Shown here piece by piece: positions 16,291-24,087 of a stretch of DNA of 24,606 nucleotides. The notes beneath the pieces were generated by a model. The model ran no database searches, had not been told where the DNA came from, and was given only the letters and a program-made list of their open reading frames with translations. This DNA is from a virus, in IMG/VR virus record IMGVR_UViG_3300025781_000070, positions 1-24,606 of that record; one strand, given 5' to 3'. Made by a program: the position numbers and the translations under genes. How positions within the stretch are numbered: the stretch's first letter is position 1; each line of letters begins with the position of its first letter.

Positions 16291-16315
16291 AAAAAAAGGC
16301 TCCGTAGAGCCTTTT
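16291..16315 (-). terminator. Intrinsic terminator after the major capsid gene
   Basis: On the minus strand AAAAGGCTC-TACG-GAGCCTTTTTTT: a GGCTC/GAGCC stem, extended by A-T pairs, with a TACG tetraloop and seven T. It lies 20 bases past the capsid stop. Because T also follows on the plus strand it may work in both directions. Confidence 0.9.
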
Positions 16316-16334
16316 ATGTTACTAATCAATAAGA

Positions 16335-17504
16335 TTAATATGTGCTTCCAGCGCCTTGATTTACACGTTGTACTAATGAAGAACCACGTGGTGATGTAAT
16401 CAATGAACCAGTGTTTGTGATTTGATTTAACAAACCAACACCTGCTGGGTTACGTACAATCAATGTACCTTCCATGATGAACTGGTCTAGTGATGCATCA
16501 GCATTACTGAACACTTCATTGTTAGGTCCTAAGTCACGTAATGAACCCCATTGCAATACATCTTCGTTCAAGAAGTAAACACTATTGCTCATACCTGATT
16601 GATCCATAATCCATGAATCATATACTTCGTATGTGTAATTGAAGTCACCTTCGTATGTTTGAATCGTGTCACCACGCTCAACGTTACGACGGTTAACTGA
16701 AGTGTTTGAACTTACGATGTTATCAGAGATAATTGTACGCAATGATGTTGGAGCAACCATGCTACGAATCTTTGCATTGTAACGTTCTTCAGCAGTAGTT
16801 ACCAATTGCTTGTACAATACTGGGCTGAATACTTGGTTTACGAAATAACTACTTGTGTAGAATTGTGAACCATTTGCAGAGATTTGCAATGCACCTGTTA
16901 CTTCACTTGCTGTATCTGAACTCTCGTTGTTTGTCCATGTGTTGATTTCGTCAGCACTATTGTCATTTGTGTTAAATGATTGTGTACCAGCAAAAGAACT
17001 CAATGAACCCATACGACGGCCAGTTTGACCACTTGGTAAACCACTTGCTGAACCTGTTTGTCCTGCATACTTAGTACCAATTTGGTCGTTACGAACTAAT
17101 TGTTGCTCAACGTCAAACATCAATTCGATTAACTGCTTAACTTCTTGATATGCTTGTGGATCACCACCTGATTGCATAACAGCACGTGCAGTACCTGAAG
17201 CCGCGATAACTGTACTGAAAATTTGTGTATAGTTACCTAAGTTAAAACGCTGATTGTTTTCGGCTTGACTTGTGTTAACAGGTGCACCTTCAACTTGCGC
17301 TTGAACTTGTGGTAGACGATAAATGTCGTCTGTCCATAATGGTAAAGTTGAATTAACTTTACGCTTTTTTGCCATTGCCATGTTTAATACAGGCGTATCG
17401 TCTTTAACACGATTTGAAACGTCTAAGTCTAAGTCTTTGACAACGATATCTGAACCATATGCTGTAGTACCGTTACCAATTTGACTGGTTGTAATTTCTG
17501 CCAT
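16335..17504 (-). CDS. Major capsid protein (SU10-type, HK97 fold likely), 389 aa
   Basis: The subunit that builds the icosahedral head. The N-terminus (AEITTSQIGNG) leads to a region with LPLWTDDIYRLPQVQAQVEGAP (about 54-75), a typical N-arm/E-loop pattern of the SU10/DUF5309-like capsid family, followed by the spine-helix-like QEVKQLIELMFDVEQQLVRNDQ (about 119-140), a Gly/Ser-rich loop (about 146-170), and a C-terminal domain with LRTIISDN, TYEVYDSWIM and VLQWGSLRDL segments. It follows the scaffold gene by about 35 bases and has a very strong AAGGAG site, in keeping with high expression. A terminator closes the unit. The family call is by pattern; the capsid role is well supported by order after portal and scaffold. 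Confidence 0.85.
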   Translation of the reverse strand: MAEITTSQIGNGTTAYGSDIVVKDLDLDVSNRVKDDTPVLNMAMAKKRKVNSTLPLWTDDIYRLPQVQAQVEGAPVNTSQAENNQRFNLGNYTQIFSTVIAASGTARAVMQSGGDPQAYQEVKQLIELMFDVEQQLVRNDQIGTKYAGQTGSASGLPSGQTGRRMGSLSSFAGTQSFNTNDNSADEINTWTNNESSDTASEVTGALQISANGSQFYTSSYFVNQVFSPVLYKQLVTTAEERYNAKIRSMVAPTSLRTIISDNIVSSNTSVNRRNVERGDTIQTYEGDFNYTYEVYDSWIMDQSGMSNSVYFLNEDVLQWGSLRDLGPNNEVFSNADASLDQFIMEGTLIVRNPAGVGLLNQITNTGSLITSPRGSSLVQRVNQGAGSTY

Positions 17505-17539
17505 TTTTATTCTCCTTGAATGTTGTTATAGGCTATATT

Positions 17540-18715
17540 TTATCTACCACCTCTTGATCCACGAATTTGTGTAAGTCGTTGAATCAATAAGTTGTCTGCG
17601 GCTTTTTTATCACCGCTCTTGGCTTGTTCACGAAGTTTACTTAAATCCTCACCACTACCTCTTTGAGTATTGGTCGATGATCCTCGTCTTTGTGTAAGAG
17701 CAGCCATACTTGAACCTGCAGTTTTAGTAGTTGGTTTATCTCTATAACGTAATCCATCACGTACCAATGAAAGCAAACTTTCATCGCTACTTATCAAGTC
17801 AATGTTTTTTACACCAGGTATAGTTTCATTAAGAGCCATTGGCCATAATTTAGTTACCTTATCACGTATTTCATTGTAGACATATTCGTTTTTCAACTCT
17901 CTGTCTTGAAATGATTTACGAGCCTGTGTTAATCTTTCACTAACTTGTTGGGCACGTACTTGCTTGAATTGATCCACAGCAGGTTTTAGTTGACCTATAA
18001 CATTCTGCTGTTGGCGTATGTATGTTTCATTTTGTTGCATACTCGCTTGAATTCTAGCAATTTGCGCTGGATCTCTTGTTTGTGCCAATTGTTGTTGAAA
18101 AGTTGTCTGATAACCTTGTGTTCTAACAATTTCATCATATGCCTTTTGTAACTTTGGCTCAATCGTAAATTCCATCGCAAGTGTTAAACCTTCTTGCTCT
18201 TGTTGTTTTCCCCTAAGGTACTCATCAAACTCAGCACGTTCAATTTTTAACTGTCTTGCATCTTCGCTTATTGCGGCACCTTGACCCAATATTGCGCTTG
18301 CCTTCTTAGCATCAATAACAATTTCTTTACCATTTCGCATAAACTTAAACTTAGCGTTTGGATTAGTTTCTGCAAATTCAATAAAGTCAATCAATTCTTC
18401 GCTAGTACTATCATTACTATTGTCGCTTACCTGTTCTTGTTGTTCAGGGGCTTGAATTTCTTGATTGGCATCTTCAAATATTTCGTCACTGGTATCAGCA
18501 ACTTCGGCTTCAGCATTATCGCTTGGGGCCACAGGGCTTGATGATTCTGCCGTCACATCTTGTCCTGTTGCAGTCTGTTCAGTAGCACGTAGTTGATTAC
18601 GCTCGGTCTGTTGACGCATTGCGGTCATTTTCTGTGCTATGCTCTCTAAACTAGGTACTGCGCTTGATTCAGTGGCCGTACTCACAGGAGTATTAGGGCT
18701 GATTTCTGTTGTCAT
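17540..18715 (-). CDS. Capsid scaffold protein, 391 aa
   Basis: Has the composition of phage scaffolding proteins. The N-terminal half (about residues 1-110) is Ser/Thr/Gln/Glu-rich and acidic. A small ordered domain (FKFMRNGKEIVIDAKKASAILGQGA, about 123-147) follows, then a long helical, Gln-rich coiled-coil-like region (about 150-260), and a basic C-terminus (RRGSS, ending GSRGGR) of the kind that contacts capsid subunits. It lies directly before the capsid gene, with a good AAGGAAAAA site. Its role is to guide procapsid assembly and leave before maturation. No protease motif is visible, so its removal mechanism is unknown. Confidence 0.8.
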   Translation of the reverse strand: MTTEISPNTPVSTATESSAVPSLESIAQKMTAMRQQTERNQLRATEQTATGQDVTAESSSPVAPSDNAEAEVADTSDEIFEDANQEIQAPEQQEQVSDNSNDSTSEELIDFIEFAETNPNAKFKFMRNGKEIVIDAKKASAILGQGAAISEDARQLKIERAEFDEYLRGKQQEQEGLTLAMEFTIEPKLQKAYDEIVRTQGYQTTFQQQLAQTRDPAQIARIQASMQQNETYIRQQQNVIGQLKPAVDQFKQVRAQQVSERLTQARKSFQDRELKNEYVYNEIRDKVTKLWPMALNETIPGVKNIDLISSDESLLSLVRDGLRYRDKPTTKTAGSSMAALTQRRGSSTNTQRGSGEDLSKLREQAKSGDKKAADNLLIQRLTQIRGSRGGR

Positions 18716-18733
18716 TAAATTTTTCCTTTTCTA

Positions 18734-19069
18734 TTACTCGGGCACGTTAGTGTTACCAAGTTTATCTTTCAAATATACTGCTCTTTTCAGAGAAGTAATG
18801 AAACTTTCTATTCCAGCGAGTTCGTTTGAAAACGCAACTCGTTGCATGTTATCTTCCGGAGTATGACCTCTTATACTTGATAAGTTGTCTAATACTTCAA
18901 ACTTATAATGGTGAACAAACATTGCTAAATCTTTATTTTTTAGCAATGCTTCTGCTTGGCTTCCATAATGTCTTACTCTATCACTTTGTGCTGGAGTAAG
19001 TTTATTAATGTTACTAGCGTTTACAGTTAATCTATTATTAAAGAATTCAATACTATCTTCGTTTATCAT
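18734..19069 (-). CDS. Small helical phage protein between portal and scaffold, 111 aa
   Basis: Predominantly helical. The segment AEALLKNKDLAMFVHHYKFEVLDNLSSI (about 39-66), followed by a Glu/Arg-rich helix with final LKRAVYLKDKLG, resembles small proteins often encoded just before scaffold or capsid genes in tailed phages, although I cannot name the family. A perfect TATAAATA lies 22 bases before the ATG, so it may open the scaffold-capsid transcript. It ends 18 bases before the scaffold start. A structural or assembly function is inferred from position. Confidence 0.7.
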   Translation of the reverse strand: MINEDSIEFFNNRLTVNASNINKLTPAQSDRVRHYGSQAEALLKNKDLAMFVHHYKFEVLDNLSSIRGHTPEDNMQRVAFSNELAGIESFITSLKRAVYLKDKLGNTNVPE

Positions 19070-19091
19070 TACAATTCCATTGTGTATAATC

Positions 19092-19099
19092 TATTTATA
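19092..19099 (-). promoter_or_regulatory. Late-promoter-like octamer TATAAATA before the scaffold-capsid unit
   Basis: An exact minus-strand match to the T4 late consensus in the short gap between portal and the 111-residue gene. A start six bases downstream would give a leader of about 17 bases. Confidence 0.5.
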
Positions 19100-19110
19100 C
19101 TTAAATCATA

Positions 19111-21390
19111 TTAATAAACTTTTGGATTTCCTTGTGCCATTGCCATATACTCTAATTGACTTTTTGCATTGTTACCAACAGTTTCTGCTTGTACCTGTTG
19201 TGCTTTTGCTTGATTCAATGCCGCAGTACTTAAATTGCGTTGATCCTCTGGAGTAGGTGTCTTTGTTTTAGCCGCTTGTTGACCTTGTTGTATCATTTGC
19301 TTGACTTCATCATCACTTGGCAAATAAACATCAGCATCTTTAATACCTAAAACATATAGTGTATCAGCAAATGGTTTTTTAACTTTATGATACATGTCTG
19401 GAGTTAATGTACCTGCACTAACCATACCTGACACAGTTTGATATAAATCACTTTGACATTTTTGAATGATTTGTAATCTACCTAACGCATTTTCTTGACT
19501 CATCATACCCAATGCTAATTCCAAATGCAATTGCTTTCTATCACAGAAGTTCATATCGTCCCATGCTTTGTAATCTAAAAACACAGGTAATTTATCAGGG
19601 TGAAACTTTTGTGCTAATTTCTTAACGCCATAATCATCACCATATTGTATCAATGTACGCCATACCAACCATAATGCTTCACGTAATCCTTCAGCACTAT
19701 TACGTACAGTATTGTCTTGTACAATTTGATTTGGTGTTAATGCAAGTTGCAACTTGACACCGCTATTGCCTGGTGCCATGACTTCTGGATTAAACACATC
19801 TTGTGGTGTTGTCATACCAACCATTGCCATTGTATCTTGTTGTATGCGATTCATAGCAACTTCTAAAAAGTCTAAGTTACCACTTGGGGGAGGCAATTGA
19901 TAAATGTCTTTTGTTGGATCAAACTTGCTATCTAATATAAAGATAGCACTTTCGCCATCTTGTAACATTTCAAAGTCAAGTCTGTCTGGTTTAACACCAA
20001 TACGTGGTGTAGCAGTTAATAATCCCAATTGTATTTCAGCACGTGCTGCCGCTGTGTTGTATTCTTGCATTGGAATAACACTTTCAGCAATACTCATACC
20101 ATAGAAGTTACCTGGTAATGGTTTAGGACATAAATTTGCTACTGGAATAAATTCAACTTCTTTTGCGCTAATGATATAACTACCACTATAAACAATTTCA
20201 ATTAGTTCTAATTCACCATCGCCATCAATGTCATATCTGTTCCATACTGTAACAATACTAACAATACGTGCATCTGGTTCTTGACTACTTGCTGAACTAA
20301 CAGGAATACCCATAACAGGTACGCTATCACGTGCATGAATTGCCAAGTTGTTTAATACGCTACCTGCTTGATATGCACCATTCATGTTATACTCGGCATG
20401 TTCTTCAAACACATCTAATATAATGTCTGGATATAATTCTTTTGCTTCTTGAATGGTCATTGGATCATAGAAACCACAGAATGGTTGGTCACGCATTTCT
20501 GGTACTGTAGGGTCACAAATCCAATAGTGTTGTGCTATAGAATGAAACTTGATATTGATATTCCATCCTGTTAATTTATACTTTGCACTATAAATGGTAT
20601 TGCGATTAATTGCATCATTTATAATTTGTTCTTGATTGTCTAAATGTATATTATGCAAATCTTCTTGGTCTTGATTCATTGACTCTAAGTCTGGTTCTTC
20701 TTCACTATTGGTCAATGTATTCATATGCGTATCAAGCATATCTTGTATATGACTTTGTTGTTCTTGACCTAACAATTGCTGTACTTCAGCCATTGTTTTT
20801 TGCATGTCAACTGTTACTTTTCTTTTGTTTTGACGAAACGCAGTTAATCCACTATCAGCGGCTTGTTGTTCAAATGCACGTAATTGGTCTAATGTACCTT
20901 GTGTTTCTACATAACGTACCATTGGTTCACGAATGGGCTTAATCATCATCATGCCATTCTTGTGCATGTTTGCATCCATTACCCAACGTTCTAACACAAA
21001 GTGTGGGTCATTCATTTCATTGATAACATGACTAACCATGTTTGTTGCTTGTCTTGCGGCTACTTCGTCATCTTCGTTATCGGGTACAAAGTCAAAATTT
21101 ACTTCGCCATTGGGTATTAGTCCCTTAACAATAACAGCAGTTGCATAGTCAACAACAGGCTTAACTGATGGATGTATGTAGTCGATGCCATTAACTGGAG
21201 CAGTACTATCTGTAACTGCGAGGCACAAATAGTGATAATCACTAGCACGATTAACAGCATTTTTTGTTCCTAAATATCGTAAATAACTTGCCATTTTTAT
21301 GTCTAGCAAGTTTTTCATTTTAACAAAGTTATGATTCATTTTGCGATTTTGATTGATATCACTCATCGCTATGTTTTTAATGTCTAACAT
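19111..21390 (-). CDS. Portal protein, 759 aa
   Basis: The dodecameric ring at the capsid vertex through which DNA enters and leaves. The N-terminal part carries the pattern VKPVVDYATAVIVKGLIP (about 77-94), then DNEDDEVAARQATNMVSHVINEMND (about 104-128) and a helical segment ending HKNGMMMIKP, as seen in large podovirus and P22/BPP-1-like portals. An acidic insertion follows (NSEEEPDLESMNQDQED, near residue 220-240). The core includes PKPLPGNFYGMSIAE. The C-terminus is a Gln/Ala-rich helix, likely a barrel-like extension. It is larger than T7's portal and similar in size to P22's. An ACTAAATA site lies upstream. Several early in-frame ATGs exist (Met9, Met18); I kept the first. Confidence 0.85.
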   Translation of the reverse strand: MLDIKNIAMSDINQNRKMNHNFVKMKNLLDIKMASYLRYLGTKNAVNRASDYHYLCLAVTDSTAPVNGIDYIHPSVKPVVDYATAVIVKGLIPNGEVNFDFVPDNEDDEVAARQATNMVSHVINEMNDPHFVLERWVMDANMHKNGMMMIKPIREPMVRYVETQGTLDQLRAFEQQAADSGLTAFRQNKRKVTVDMQKTMAEVQQLLGQEQQSHIQDMLDTHMNTLTNSEEEPDLESMNQDQEDLHNIHLDNQEQIINDAINRNTIYSAKYKLTGWNINIKFHSIAQHYWICDPTVPEMRDQPFCGFYDPMTIQEAKELYPDIILDVFEEHAEYNMNGAYQAGSVLNNLAIHARDSVPVMGIPVSSASSQEPDARIVSIVTVWNRYDIDGDGELELIEIVYSGSYIISAKEVEFIPVANLCPKPLPGNFYGMSIAESVIPMQEYNTAAARAEIQLGLLTATPRIGVKPDRLDFEMLQDGESAIFILDSKFDPTKDIYQLPPPSGNLDFLEVAMNRIQQDTMAMVGMTTPQDVFNPEVMAPGNSGVKLQLALTPNQIVQDNTVRNSAEGLREALWLVWRTLIQYGDDYGVKKLAQKFHPDKLPVFLDYKAWDDMNFCDRKQLHLELALGMMSQENALGRLQIIQKCQSDLYQTVSGMVSAGTLTPDMYHKVKKPFADTLYVLGIKDADVYLPSDDEVKQMIQQGQQAAKTKTPTPEDQRNLSTAALNQAKAQQVQAETVGNNAKSQLEYMAMAQGNPKVY

Positions 21391-21417
21391 GGTTGGGGGT
21401 TTACCTTAAGTATACTG

Positions 21418-21425
21418 TATTTAGT
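21418..21425 (-). promoter_or_regulatory. Late-promoter-like octamer ACTAAATA before the portal gene
   Basis: Minus-strand ACTAAATA overlaps the stop codon of the nucleotidyltransferase-like gene. It would give a leader of about 22 bases before the portal ATG. A second CTAAATA at 21435-21441 is inside the upstream coding region. Confidence 0.45.
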
Positions 21426-21963
21426 CTTTATTAATATTTAGAAATTCTTCGATTGTCATGATAGGCAATTGCCCATGCTGTTTTATACAATCTAGTTGTT
21501 TTTGCTTTAGTTTTGAATGTATAAAGTTACCACGTACTGTGTTGGGGCCTTCTGTTTTGAAATGATTGTCTTTTTTATACTCACGAATGTTTCTAGTACC
21601 ATTACCATTGTCATATTCCCAATAGTCTAAAAATATAAATTCTGTGTTGTTTGGCTTGTTATCAACAACAGTAATTTTATTATCCATCCATTTTGTATCA
21701 ACCAATATGTTACATCTAAAACCCAAATCAACACCCATAATTAATAGATATTCTAAGTTGTTGATATCATTGACTTTTCCAGTATAAGCAATATCAACAT
21801 CACTTGCGCTATTAATATCATATATGCTTGAACCCAATATATTGCATTCTAAATTGCTAGATTTAATAATTGGTTCCATAGCAGTATACCACAAATGTAT
21901 TGCTTTAATTGTGGGTTTATCCCACATTCTATAAGTTGATATTGGACCTCTTCTATAATACAT
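21421..21963 (-). CDS. Nucleotidyltransferase-fold protein, 180 aa
   Basis: Contains a clear nucleotidyltransferase signature: G44-S45 followed by nine residues and D55-V-D57-I (LGSSIYDINSASDVDIAY), matching the hG[G/S]x9-13Dh[D/E]h pattern of the DNA polymerase beta-like superfamily. A third acidic residue may be D88 or D91 region (NILVDTKWMD). The N-terminal helix (MWDKPTIKAIHLWYTAMEPII) and basic C-terminus complete a small single-domain enzyme. Such folds transfer nucleotides to RNA, protein or small molecules; the substrate here is unknown. It lies one base after the terminase stop and ends at the portal promoter-like site, an unusual place for such an enzyme. It might modify a host factor or a tRNA, or might be inactive. 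Confidence 0.7.
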   Translation of the reverse strand: MYYRRGPISTYRMWDKPTIKAIHLWYTAMEPIIKSSNLECNILGSSIYDINSASDVDIAYTGKVNDINNLEYLLIMGVDLGFRCNILVDTKWMDNKITVVDNKPNNTEFIFLDYWEYDNGNGTRNIREYKKDNHFKTEGPNTVRGNFIHSKLKQKQLDCIKQHGQLPIMTIEEFLNINKD

Positions 21964-21964
21964 G

Positions 21965-23578
21965 TTAACCTCCAGGATTATAAACTTGCTTTATTGCAGG
22001 TTTATTGTTATAATTTTTTTGAACATATCTGTCTCTATGACTTATCATTCGTTGTTGTGGTGTGCGATTGTCCCAAGGCTCTGCTAAACCATTCAAGCAA
22101 CCAAGCAATGCATAACGACAACTATCAATGCAATCGTCAGGATCGCTAAAACGACCTTTCTCATCAACAAAGTAATTTCTTGCTTCGCTTAAAAATTGCA
22201 CACAGTTTTCATTAACTACCAAACTACCAACTTCTAACATTTGACGCATTTGATTGATACCATATGCTTTGTGATTGGTAGTGCGACCTTCACTATCAGG
22301 TGGATTCATAATTGGCTTTTCATAAACATTTAATTCATAACTTTCAAACAACTCACGTATTGAACTGCTACTCATTGTATAACGACCTTTTGTACTTGCA
22401 TCAGCAGGTAATACGATAGGTGTACCAAACACTTCTGGTCTTAACAAATGATTAATGTATTGTGTTGGTACTGCTTCTTCAACACCCTGCACAACAATTT
22501 GTTTATGCAAAAATGCAATCTTTTCATATGGTTCCCAATACATTAAACTGATAACAGTTTTATCATTGACCAATCCCAAATCCAATGCAATAATGCGATG
22601 TATGTTTTGCATGTTTGCAAAATCATAATCACCTGTTTTGTATGTGGGCCAATCACGTATTTGAAACACAGCACCTTTACCCATAACAGGTTTACCAGCA
22701 ATACGTGCATCACGTTCATGTGGCAAATAATCACGTTCCAATTGTTTGCGTGTTTCCATTAATAAAAATGGTTGACCCCAGGGATCGTATTCAGGAACAT
22801 CGTCCCAACTAACACGAATAAAATCGTAACCTTGTTCTTTGTTCCAAAATTTACTAACTAGTCCATTAAGACCTTTTAATGGCGTGAATGAACAAAGAAC
22901 TTTACCTTGCGTTGTTGCGGTACGTGTGACAATTTCACTAAAGAAATCATCTGGTGGTTGTTCGTCAAAGACTGCGAGGTTAAGTTTGAAACCTTGTAAC
23001 TGTCTGACTTCTTGCGTATAATTGGCAAATAGCAAATAACTATTACTACCGCTGATATGCTTAATCTCAACGCCAATGCAGTTGGCTCCATCATTTCGCA
23101 TAGTATCAGTAACAATACAATCACGTGGTATAGCACCAGATCCAATATTTTCAGTAATTTTGACATCTTGAGTTCCTATCAATTCATTTTGTAATACCAA
23201 TGCAACCTGACTCCAGCCCTCACCTGCTACCATGCAAGTGATTGCTTTGTCAAAGCGATAACCTTCCCACCAATCGGGATATTGACCTGTTAAATGCATG
23301 GCTGTTTCATAACAAGTACTAACTGTTTTACCAATACGATTAGCGGCAAGAATACCTCTGCGTTCGCTGTAACCTGTCTTAAAAAACTCTAACTGATGAT
23401 TGAAAGGTCTAAAGTATTTTAATTGATGATACTTCATGTCTTCAGCCACAGTAATACTCAAGTCCATTAATTTATTCTTTAATGGACCTGGTATTGTTTT
23501 TAGAGCATCTATAGTAAGATTGTTTTCGTCAACTGCATACCTCAATGCCCTAGACATCAAAGTTTCTGTACCAATCAT
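21965..23578 (-). CDS. terL: Terminase large subunit, 537 aa
   Basis: The packaging motor ATPase and nuclease. The ATPase domain has the Walker A motif LAANRIGKT (77-85), Walker B LNLAVFDEQ (199-207) and a coupling-type segment CSFTP (229-233). The C-terminal RNase-H-like nuclease domain has acidic residues in ALDLG (D333), PADAST (D392) and DDCIDSCRYAL (D481, D482, D485). The length fits the family. Its ATG overlaps the stop of the preceding 41-residue ORF (TAATG), implying coupled translation. The first 24 residues are echoed in the small upstream ORF at 23675-23788. It works with the portal and a small terminase subunit, which I cannot identify with certainty. Confidence 0.95.
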   Translation of the reverse strand: MIGTETLMSRALRYAVDENNLTIDALKTIPGPLKNKLMDLSITVAEDMKYHQLKYFRPFNHQLEFFKTGYSERRGILAANRIGKTVSTCYETAMHLTGQYPDWWEGYRFDKAITCMVAGEGWSQVALVLQNELIGTQDVKITENIGSGAIPRDCIVTDTMRNDGANCIGVEIKHISGSNSYLLFANYTQEVRQLQGFKLNLAVFDEQPPDDFFSEIVTRTATTQGKVLCSFTPLKGLNGLVSKFWNKEQGYDFIRVSWDDVPEYDPWGQPFLLMETRKQLERDYLPHERDARIAGKPVMGKGAVFQIRDWPTYKTGDYDFANMQNIHRIIALDLGLVNDKTVISLMYWEPYEKIAFLHKQIVVQGVEEAVPTQYINHLLRPEVFGTPIVLPADASTKGRYTMSSSSIRELFESYELNVYEKPIMNPPDSEGRTTNHKAYGINQMRQMLEVGSLVVNENCVQFLSEARNYFVDEKGRFSDPDDCIDSCRYALLGCLNGLAEPWDNRTPQQRMISHRDRYVQKNYNNKPAIKQVYNPGG

Positions 23579-23703
23579 TACTTAATCTTTCTAAACCAAT
23601 ATAATCTTAAGCCAAAAAGATATAAATAAAAACCAAAATTTCTATCATACTTGATAAGAAAATTAAATGGTGTTTTACCTTCTCTGTAACTGATTATTTT
23701 CAT
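23578..23703 (-). CDS. Small aromatic-rich protein upstream of terminase, 41 aa
   Basis: A short frame with an AGGA ribosome binding site six bases before its ATG and a stop codon that overlaps the terminase start, which argues that it is real. It is basic, and its second half is rich in aromatic and hydrophobic residues (FGFYLYLFGLRLYWF) ending in basic residues. This could be a short membrane or amphipathic segment. I do not recognise a family. Its main role may be translational coupling of terminase, but the composition suggests a product with its own function. Confidence 0.6.
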   Translation of the reverse strand: MKIISYREGKTPFNFLIKYDRNFGFYLYLFGLRLYWFRKIK

Positions 23704-23788
23704 TAATCTTCCTCATATCAATTGTAAGATTGTGTTTATCAACAGCCCAACGTAATGCTCTTGCCATAAGAACATCATTACCAAGCAT
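23675..23788 (-). pseudogene. 37-aa ORF repeating the terminase N-terminus
   Basis: Starts two bases after the stop of the 98-residue gene. Its first 24 residues match the first 24 residues of the large terminase at 16 positions (shared L-M-x-R-A-L-R-x-A-V-D and N-L-T-I-D), then diverge and stop. Many codons differ synonymously (GCA/GCT, AGA/AGG, CTT/TTG), so the similarity is old and kept at the protein level. Its last 29 bases overlap the next ORF in another frame. It may be a remnant of an older terminase gene left by recombination, or a preserved small peptide. I label it pseudogene because only the N-terminus is present, but it may be functional. Confidence 0.6.
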
Positions 23789-23790
23789 AA

Positions 23791-24087
23791 TTAACTTTGT
23801 AAATCTTTACGAATAAAGTAAATTGCTTCTACGGCTAAACTTAAATCTTTAAGTTCTTCTGGACTAAGTTTCCATGTTGTTTTGTCTTCAATAACAACAT
23901 TATCACGTTTGTCTAATCCAAAATGTAATCTTTCGCATAACAAACGCAATATATGTTCTATTTGACCAGGAAACTTTTCAACAAACGCAACTCTGTGACT
24001 TGCATTAATTTTTTGCATAATTAATGTGTCACTTGTTTTTGCTTGTTCACGTGCTTGACGAATTACGCCATCAACTGAATCGTTCAT
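23791..24087 (-). CDS. Hypothetical protein, small-terminase candidate by position, 98 aa
   Basis: A small helical protein. Residues 1-50 are charged (ending VAFVEKFPGQIEHIL), followed by LLCERLHFGLDKRDNVVIEDKTTWKLSPEELKDLSLAVEAIYFIRKD, which looks like helices packed round a short turn. The ATG overlaps the preceding stop (ATGA). I cannot match it to a known small-terminase family; the suggestion comes only from its place just before the terminase region, its size and its lack of other motifs. Confidence 0.6.
   Translation of the reverse strand: MNDSVDGVIRQAREQAKTSDTLIMQKINASHRVAFVEKFPGQIEHILRLLCERLHFGLDKRDNVVIEDKTTWKLSPEELKDLSLAVEAIYFIRKDLQS

Noticed and set aside
21435-21441. Second CTAAATA before the portal gene
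   Set aside because: Located inside the nucleotidyltransferase-like coding region only 17 bases from the better-placed site; may be a chance match.
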